Shown here: one piece after another, positions 56,397 through 64,000 of the stretch
Position numbering within the stretch: position 1 is the stretch's first letter
How the letters are laid out: each line of letters starts with the position of its first letter
Source of the DNA: Amphibalanus amphitrite
Lineage: Eukaryota; Arthropoda; Thecostraca; Balanomorpha; Balanidae
Length of the DNA stretch: 64,000 nucleotides
Assembly (NCBI RefSeq): GCF_019059575.1
Contig: NW_024881713.1
Coordinates: 558,001-622,000, forward strand
Direction of reading: 5' to 3'
Position numbers and translations under genes: made by a program
The notes under the pieces: generated by a model
What the model was told of the DNA's origin: nothing
The model's input: only the letters and a program-made list of their open reading frames with translations
The model's database searches: none

Positions 56397-56950
56397 GCTT
56401 AATGGCAGAATAGGACAGGGTCTGAGGGCAGGGCATGCACATGGGGCCTGGTAGCAAAACATGACAGGACAGGGCCTGAGGCAGGGCAAGGCATCAGGCT
56501 TGAGGAAGGACGCTGGGCCGGGGCATGAGGGCATGGGAAGGCACAAGACCTGATGGCAGGACAGGGCACAGCACCTGAGGGCAAGGCAGGGCACGGGGTC
56601 TGATGGCAGGACAAGTGTACAAGGCTTGAGGGCAGAGAAGGGCACAGGGCCTCAAACTAGGGTAGGGCACGGGCGTAAAGATGGGAAGACAGCGCATACA
56701 ACTTCAAGGCAGAGTACATACTCGTAAGGTATCGGATTTGAGGGCAGGACAGGGCGGGGCACAGGGCCTGAAGGAAGGGTAGGGCAAGGTACAAGACGTA
56801 AGGACAGGACACTGGGCAGGGCACATACCCTAGGGGTATAGTAGGGGAGGATATAACAAGGTGTACGTCTTCAGGATAGGGCAAGGCACAAGGAATGGAG
56901 AGGGCATGTTTGTGCTTAGGTACATAGTAAATCAGGGCACAAAGCAATCG
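56397..56950. repeat. GGGCAAGGCACAGGGCCTGA minisatellite, right part
   Basis: Continuation of 51475-52125 (GGGTCTGAGGGCAGGGCA, GGGCACAGCACCTGAGGGC). Minus-strand frames at 56307-56947 are by-products of the repeat. Confidence 0.85.
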
Positions 56951-56954
56951 AAAA

Positions 56955-57795
56955 GCAACATCTGTTACACAGTAAAAGACCGAGGCATGTTACTTATTTT
57001 TGCTAGCACTTTTCCGCTGACACCCTGTCATTCCAGTGTGGGACGCAGTGGTTCAAATTTCGCGAGGGCTACGTCCCAAAGGCAGGGGGCTGCGTCCCCA
57101 AATGGGACGCAGTCAGTTTGTTAAAATATACCCTGAGTGTTTGAGAGAAATTGAACGTCGCGCTTATTGGGAGGTCGGATAGACCCACCCATGACACTCA
57201 GTTAAGAAAAAAACTCGTAAAAGGTGGCCGATCGCGGCGAAACTTTTCGCATTCACGAGCTAATCAAAATTACACACATCATGACAATTATATGACCCCG
57301 AACCCCATGACCCTTGACCTATGGCGTGTTTCTAGAGACCATGGCATGGCAGAATCGCGATTCTGCGTGTTACCGCACATTATCGACGCGTTTTCAGACT
57401 ATTTGTGTCTAAAAAAAAAAACGCGCCAACGGGATAATTGTAATACCATGCCTTATGGTAGGTGTCAGGGTCGCATTAGGGTCAGGTGGTCAAGGTTACT
57501 GAGCTTAGATGACCTTGCTTCACCTTTTCAAGTTTCAACATATATTAGTGTCCTTTTTGCAGATGTCGAATTTAGGATCCATTTTCAGGAGAGGGTTTGG
57601 TGCCAAAAAATATGTTACGAAGCTTCCCATGTTACGAAGCTCCCTTTCAGTGGTGATTGACACCTACTTTGGCTACCTGGCATGACACCTAGGCTAGCTA
57701 CTGGACACTGGTTGACCTGAGCTTACCTGACCAGACCTACCCCCAGGCCCCAAATGCTGAAAGGGGATTCAGGTTCAGCGCAAAATTTTTAGCAA
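56955..57795. other. Unassigned stretch
   Basis: Contains a small inverted motif (GTGGGACGCAG, CTACGTCCC, GCTGCGTCCCC and GGGACGCAG at 57040-57115) but no recognisable gene. The frame at 57151-57660 (169 codons) has no motif that I know and lies in TGACCT-containing DNA. Confidence 0.35.
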
Positions 57796-57802
57796 GATAG
57801 CA

Positions 57803-58693
57803 CCCTCGCCCGCACATGCCATTTTCCCATCCTAGAACGCACATGGGGGGGGGTTGCCACCCCCCCCCCCCGCGCCATTTCGTTCCTGTTGGAGATAGAG
57901 CTTAGCGGTAAAGACCAAAAAGATTCTTTGGGAAGAGACGAATCCAATGATACCCAGTTTTAACTTCTCAGGTCAGTCATTGACCTTCCAGGTCAGGTCA
58001 AACTAAAAAATGTTGCTGTTCTGGGTCACCGTTGGATATCAAGTGCGCTGCTTATCATATACCGATGACGATGCTGTGTTCTGGTGCCAAGCCAGCTAGA
58101 ACCTCCTTGTCACACTACCCGACCAGATTTTTGCTGCTGAAGTCATTTCAGGTCAAGTTAGGTCAAGGTCAATTATATGTGTTTGTGTGTCTGTGTGTAT
58201 TCTGATGTGTGCACCGATTTTTTTTGTGTCCATATTACATGAAATCATGATCTGAGAAGCTTTTACCAAAAATGCAGTCAAAAAAACTTCACAAAAAGTA
58301 AATTCAGCTTGCCTAAAACGCAATTATCTTAGATGACCTAGGTTGACCTTGACCCTGACCTTGACACCTGTACATCGTCGAACAACATGCTCCATGATAG
58401 GTGGGAGGTAAGACTGGCAAAAAAGCCGAAATCAAGGTGTCAAAAGCTCACAAGGCCCATAGCCAACGCAAGATGTTGAGAATTGTCCATTTGGGTCATG
58501 ACATGATCTGAAAAACAAAGTCATATCTCCAAAACCAAAAATCACAGATCCTTGAAATTTTCCGTGGACATCAAGAAAGGATAGAGGAGCAGCTATACGA
58601 AAAATCAGCCTTCTAGCTCTAAAAAGGTTGAGTGCAGAGCAGAAAGACTATCTGGGGGGGGGTGGCAACCCCCCCCCCATGTGCGGGCGAGGG
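57803..58693. mobile_element. CCCTCGCCCGCAC family, copy 2 (reverse orientation, 891 bp)
   Basis: Here the left end carries two cores (CGCACATGCC, a spacer ATTTTCCCATCC, and CGCACATGG) and the right end one (CCATGTGCGGGCGAGGG), the mirror image of copy 1. The right flank is TTAA (58694-58697); the left flank is AGCA, so the left site is altered. The interior matches 62985-63833 and contains repeated AGGTCA. It lacks the segment nested in copy 1. Confidence 0.8.
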
Positions 58694-58699
58694 TTAAAA

Positions 58700-61075
58700 T
58701 TGGGAGGTTTGTATTTCCTTTGTATTTCATTTTTGTAACCACCTGGTCGGGCAATGTGAAAGGGTTACAAATAAATATCAAAGCATGGATAAGATAGGCT
58801 ACTATTTTTATTTTTCTTAGTTAAGAAAAGATCATTGTGTCAGGGCTATGACTAAAAATAAGTGGCCTAAATCCGATTAGAAAACAGGATTTGAGGGAAC
58901 CATAGGTTTGGCTCCTTGAGCCTCTGCCCCCCCCCAGTGAAAATCCCTTACAGGAGGCCCTGTAGCCCCCGGCCCCCCCCCCCCACCTCAAAAAGTAGGT
59001 GGGCACTTGCCCACCTGGCCCCTCTTGTTCCTACGCCTATGCAATTTTGTTAATAGCCAAACTATCAAAAACAAAACACAAACTAATGTGTGTGGAATCA
59101 ATAGTTTGATTTTGACACCAGATTGCCTCCATAAAAAATCAATTTCCTGATTGCCTTTTAGCATGCTTTGCATAAAAAACAGTCATTATTTTGGCTGTAT
59201 CTTTTGTGTGTGTGGTTAGTTTCATAATTTTTCTTTGCCACCTGCTAGCAGCACTGCCAATCAGTGTTTTACAAGAAGCATGCCAATTGGGGAAACTATA
59301 TGAAGCAGAAATAAAAACATTGATCGATCAATAAATGGATCTTGTACCAATGACCATATATGGGCATAAATGCAGCCCCCGCTATGACGGGGGCTGCATT
59401 TATGCCCTATGACGGGGTGCATTCAGTGTAACGGGACAATACTTGCGGTATTGAGTACACCCACTGAAGAGAAAAAGCTTCCATTTACCAAAGGAATGAT
59501 AGTTAACGAGTAATACTTGACGAAAGTACGCACATTCACCCGAAAATGACGATATTTTTTGCAGGTTCTGGGCGTCCACTTTGCCAGACAATCAGCTGGC
59601 CATTCCATAAATGGATCGGCACTATGAAAAACTTAAGAAATTTATTTTTTAAACAATAAATACAAAATAGTAACTATTGAATAATAATTAATTTTGCTAT
59701 AATTGACAATATTGTAAACAAATTAATACAAATAATAACTATTTACCATCTCTTAATTACTCTCTTTTTCTGGCACGCTTCTTTCGATCAGCAATTGCAG
59801 TCAAACGTCGGTTGGCCTTGAGTCACAACTTACTTCATTAGGACCGCCAGTTAATTGTGCGCTGAGTGAGTACAGGCCTTGTGTGAATCACAACTTGCTA
59901 ATGTCTTATTTTTCACTTGAAAGCTAGGATGCACAAAATCACGTCCATTTTTTCGTTACATGGTCATGGCCCTGCCCACTCCAACCTTTCATTGGTCAAT
60001 CAATATTTGGATTTGAGCCTCGTCCTTTACCCAACTGATGCACAACCTAACAGAACGGCTTCCAACAAAGTATGGTTAGTTTTACAATTGTAAGGATGCC
60101 CTGCTCCATCAATTCAAAATGAAAAGTGATGTAACCATTAACAACACATGAGCCTAGTATCCACCATCTTCACACAACTATATAGCCGCCAAGATAAAGC
60201 AAAAAGGGATACCGGTATGGACTCTAGTCATGTCATGGCAGGCACAAGCTACCTACAGGCAATTTTTGCAAGAAGGTAGGTGTTAAAACAAAACAAAACA
60301 AGGAGACAAGTGACAACAATATGGGTGGGTGGAGTTCTTCTGGCTGTTTACTTAACCTGATCTATCATATATTAGGGAGAACAATATTTAGCTTACCTGT
60401 TGTAGGCACACAACGACCACCATCCTTGAAACTGCACGTGCAACAACAATAACGCTCAAAGATATTCCGGCGTGCAAACAGCTGCGCCGAAATTGTATCT
60501 CAGTCGTGCTTCCAAATCGACGTGGCACATCGCTGCCAGATCTTTTACTGGACGAGGAAGGCCTTTGAGTACGAAGCAAACTCTGGTGGATAAAATATCA
60601 TGGGTGAAACTTTGACATCACCATTGGGGTCCCAAACGTCCAAGGGGGCCTCCATTTAGTGGGGGCCTCCAAGCAATTAGGGGCCTCCAATTGCGGAAGC
60701 GGTAATTTACGAACCACGCCAGGGCCTCCTCTAAGAAATTTTCACTGGGGGACCAGAGGCTCAGAGGCCAAACTTAGGGTACCCCCAAATCCAGTTTTCT
60801 CATCGGATTTAGGTCACTTATTTTTCGTCACAGCTCGGATGCCATGATCTAATTTTTTTTTAATATTAATAAAGAAATGGTAGGTCACCTGACCCTACTG
60901 GTGGATCCAGGCCAGCAGGGTGACATTGTATGTAAATATCCCCCGCGGCGTCCGAAATCGACGAACATTTCTGGCTTTTTCAATTTCGACAATAAAACAA
61001 AAATGCCTTTATTATAGAAAAAAAAATAATTTAACGGCACAGCATTGCGCAACGAATCTAGTCGACCCCAGAAAG
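58700..61075. other. Mostly unassigned stretch with C-run segments and one perfect hairpin
   Basis: No gene recognised. 58905-59045 has C runs and ends CTTGTTCCTACGCCTATG, which looks like a worn transposon end. A perfect 20-bp-arm hairpin lies at 59362-59407. 59630-59760 is AT-rich. 60610-60735 has GGGGCCTCCA phrases. The short minus-strand frame at 60388-60579 is unsupported. Confidence 0.4.
59362..59407. repeat. Perfect hairpin, 20-bp arms and 6-base loop
   Basis: GGGCATAAATGCAGCCCCCG pairs exactly with 59388-59407 around a CTATGA loop. It is followed by a partial repeat, TATGACGGGGTGCATT. It may be an RNA hairpin or a small palindromic transposon footprint. Confidence 0.75.
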
Positions 61076-61086
61076 TGTGAGGGTTA

Positions 61087-61245
61087 CAGTGGCGGATCCA
61101 GGGGAGGGGGGCAAAATGGGCATTTGCCCCCCCCCCAAACGGCATGATTTTAACATTACGCCTATGGGCGATGCATGGAAAGAATCGATAAATTTTTATG
61201 GTTTGCCCCCCCCCCCCCCAAACCTCTGAGCTGGATCCGCCTCTG
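61087..61245. mobile_element. hAT-type MITE (159 bp)
   Basis: Ends CAGTGGCGGATCCAG and CTGGATCCGCCTCTG, flanked by a perfect 8-bp duplication GAGGGTTA (61079-61086 and 61246-61253). G and C runs inside form a hairpin. It is non-coding and related in its ends to 13420-13676. Confidence 0.9.
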
Positions 61246-61254
61246 GAGGGTTAA

Positions 61255-63833
61255 CCCTCGCCCGCACCTGGGGGGATGGTTGCCACCCCCAAGTTAGTTT
61301 TTCTGCTCTACACTGAACATTTTTAAAGGAAGAAACCTGATTTTTTTTTTTTGTATAGCTGCTTTTCTATCTTTTCTCAGCGTCCATTGAAAATTTCAAG
61401 TTTCTGTGGCTTTTGGGTTTGGAGATATGACCTTGTTCTTCAGGTCATGTCATGCCCTAAATAACGAATACCCAATATCTTGCGTTGGCTATGGGCCTTG
61501 TGAGCTTTTGACACCCTGATTTCGGCTTTTTTGCCAGTCTTACCTCCCACCTATAATTGAACATGTTGTTTTGCGATGTACAGATGTCAGGGTCAGGGTC
61601 AAGGTCAACCTAGGTCATCTAAAACTATTGCGTTTTAGACAAGCTGAATTTACTTTTCGTGAAGTTTCTTTGACTGCATGTTTAGTAAAAGCTTCTCAGT
61701 TCATGATATCATGTAATAGGGAAACACAAACCAATCTGTGCACACATCAGTACATACACAGACATACACAGACATACAAACACATATCATTGACCTTGAC
61801 CTAACTTGACATGAAATGACCACAGCCAGCAAATTAGTCGGATAGTGTGACAAAGAGCTGTTCTAGCTGGCTAAGGCTTGGCACTAATACGGCAGCGTCA
61901 TCGGTATATGATGGGTTGGTCCTCTGCTTGTGTAGGTATTTTATTCAACATCACCACAATTTTTTCTTACAAGATTTTAACCCGCGCACCGAAGGGGGGG
62001 GCGGATATCCGCCCCCCCTGAGGTTTTTCGCGAATAGCGGAAAAACCGCGGCGCGTAGCGCCGCGAAATTTGGTATGACTATTACCTCATCAATTTTACA
62101 CATGGTGTGCAAGTTTGAACCTCCTACCTATTAAGGTCAGGTCACCAGGTCACTTTCAATGACCCAACCTCAAGTCACTTTTTTGCAACTTTGTCACCGT
62201 GCCAGAGCTACAGTAGATGTCGGAGGCCTTTGAAAGTCGCAGGATGTTATTAAGTCATTAGTAGCTACAATTTGTATATCTCGGAATTTTGATATCGGTG
62301 ACCTAAGGTCAGGTCAATTTCGCGACCTCCCCATTATAAGTCAATGGGGGAAAAATCAACTCCCTGTTTTTACCACTAAAACGGGTCGGAATAGCCCCAT
62401 ATACCATACATGACTTCATATACGATCAACCTTCACTACCTTGAGGTCTGTTTTGCTGTTGGGCAGCTGTAAGGTCATGTGACGTCATCAAAGGTCACCA
62501 GCGGTTTTTTGCCAATAACTCCGTACAGGAACAAGATACAGCCGCGCGGATGGTCTCATGGTGTTCAGCTCGTCAAGACGCATCGAATGATATACATGAT
62601 GACCTCGAGGTCACGTGACCTGAGGTCAACCTTTGACCTTGACCTTTCGAGGTCAACATATATATCATTCGATGCGGATTGACGAGAGGATCACGATGAT
62701 GCCCTTAGTTTGTTCCTATCTTGACTAATTCAAAAGTTATTCCAGAAAAACTCTCTCCATATCTAGCGCCGCCATTTTTACTTTTTTGACCCCTGTGACG
62801 TCATCTTTGACCTGACCTGAAAACAACCTTAGTAAAAATTGTAGACCTTGTCCGTGCGTATCCGATGCCGTTTACCGCTTGTCGCTAGCTTGCTTCGTTC
62901 TCGAGATCTCAGGGGGGGGGGGCGGTCATCCCCCCCCCGTCGGTGCGAAGTTGGCGCAGACCCCGGTCGGTGCGCGGGTTAAGCTTCGCGGTCAAGAGCA
63001 ACAGATTCTTTGGGAAGAGACGAATCCAATGATACCAAATTTTATCTCATCAGGTCAGTCATTGACCTTCCAGGTCAGGTCAAACTAAAAAATGTTGCTG
63101 TTTGGGCTCACCTTTGCCCGTTGGAATATCACGTGTGCTGCTCATATATACCGATGACGCCGCCGTATTGTGGTGCCAAGCCAGCTAGAACCTCTTTGTC
63201 ACACTATCCGACTAGGTTTTTGCTGGCTGTGGTCATTTCAGGTCAAGTTAGGTCAAGGTCAATGATATGTGTTTGTATGTCTGTGCTTGTCTGTGTGTAT
63301 ACTGATGTTTGCACCGATTGTGAATGTGTCCATATTACCTACATGAGATCATGAACTGAGAAGCTTTTACCAAAAATACAGTCAATGAAACTTCACGAAA
63401 GTAAATTCAGCTTGCCTAAAACGCAATATTTTAGACGACCTAGGTTGACCTTGACCCTGACCCTGGCATCTCTACACCATCGAACAACATGTTCCATGAT
63501 AGGTGGGAGGTAAGACTGGCAAAAAGGCCGAAATCAAAGTGTCAAAAGCTCACAAGACCCATAGCCAACGCAAGATAGGTATTGGGTATTTGTCATTTGG
63601 GCTATGACATCACCTGAAGAATAAGGTCATATCAATATCTCCGAAACCAAAAAACCACAGAAACTTGAAATTTTCAGTGGACGCTAAAAAAGGATAGAGA
63701 AGCAGCTATACGAAACATCCGGCTTCTAGCAATCAAAATGTTGAGCTCAGAGCAGAAAAAAACTACCTGAGGGGGGGGGGGCCGGGGGGAGGGGGTGGCA
63801 ACCACTGCCCCCCCCCCCATGTGCGAGCGAGGA
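61255..63833. mobile_element. Two inverted copies of the CCCTCGCCCGCAC family (copies 3 and 4) with a nested element
   Basis: Bounded by TTAA at 61251-61254 and 63834-63837, ends CCCTCGCCCGCACCTGG and CCATGTGCGAGCGAGGA. 61255 to about 61915 is the reverse complement, with differences, of about 63130-63833, so the block is a long palindrome. Both arms contain the GCTGACCTTGACC/AGGTCAAGGTCAA stretch. A 998-bp TTAA element sits between the arms. There are no genes. Confidence 0.75.
61981..62978. mobile_element. TTAA-flanked G-run element, CCCGCGCACCGA type (998 bp)
   Basis: Perfect 12-bp ends CCCGCGCACCGA and TCGGTGCGCGGG, flanked by TTAA at 61977-61980 and 62979-62982. The left hairpin is GGGGGCGGATATCCGCCCCC; the right is a G run, CGGTCAT and a C run. 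An extra core CGTCGGTGCG lies inside the right end. I count 17 AGGTCA/TGACCT half-sites between about 62130 and 62820. Confidence 0.85.
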
Positions 63834-64000
63834 TTAAATAATTTGAATTTCAGGAAAATAATTTATTCAAACAGGTACTCCAACAGAGTCCCGCTTTTTA
63901 TAGGTGACTTCGGATTTGTGTAGCATCTAAGTTGCCCAGGGGGCCTTTTATTTGTAGGTACAGTACAGAGAGCCTCCTACTTCGACTACTTGCACAGAGA

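Noticed and set aside
57151-57660. A 169-codon plus-strand frame
   Set aside because: No motif known to me, and it lies in the TGACCT-containing repeat background. Length alone is weak evidence.

Overview
The window looks like repeat-rich nuclear DNA from an invertebrate, most probably an arthropod (perhaps a crustacean; the sequence does not settle it). It carries a BEL/Pao retroelement, a Mag-like Ty3/gypsy retroelement, a Ty3/gypsy element with a baculovirus-F/errantivirus-type envelope gene, many non-autonomous DNA transposons with clean target-site duplications, a tRNA-derived SINE and several minisatellites. I recognise no host protein-coding gene. Nothing is bacterial: there are no operons or ribosome binding sites, and open frames outside the retroelements are mostly repeat-encoded or random.

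Layout. 1-2159 is the 3' end of a BEL/Pao element, inserted in the edge of a TTAA-type MITE (2160-2647). 3125-6476 holds two fold-back families and a 15-bp minisatellite. 6480-14575 is mostly unrecognised, with a CpG-dense block (about 7350-7900) and a hAT-type MITE (13420-13676). 14580-16698 is a G-run-ended inverted-repeat element with a Tc1/mariner-type MITE inside it. A SINE lies near 18.9 kb. 19906-24498 is a decayed minus-strand Mag-like element. 25490-26821 and 47335-51440 are inverted arms of a minisatellite-rich locus. Inside that locus sits the main feature, a complete 20,505-bp Ty3/gypsy element (26826-47330) with two apparently identical 6,173-bp LTRs and a 4-bp GGTC duplication. 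The last 13 kb is a nest of TTAA-flanked elements, hAT elements and minisatellites.

The giant element is probably young. From 5' to 3' it has an LTR, an 18-nt primer-binding site matching tRNA-Lys, gag, a -1 frameshift signal (GGGAAAC plus a stem) into pro-RT-RNaseH-IN, an env behind a strong splice acceptor, a GC-rich tandem repeat and the second LTR. The LTR is far larger than usual. It holds a sense TATA promoter with a possible ATG-free spliced leader, a near-consensus CTCF site, and a small antisense gene with its own TATA box, one intron and a coiled-coil product. That antisense LTR gene is the best candidate here for an undescribed system.

The second candidate is a group of TTAA- or CTAG-flanked elements (14580, 48308, 54438, 57803, 61255 and 61981). 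They share an end plan: a G-run/C-run hairpin at each end and a short element-specific core, typically present once at one end and twice at the other. Their interiors are packed with AGGTCA nuclear-receptor-type half-sites.
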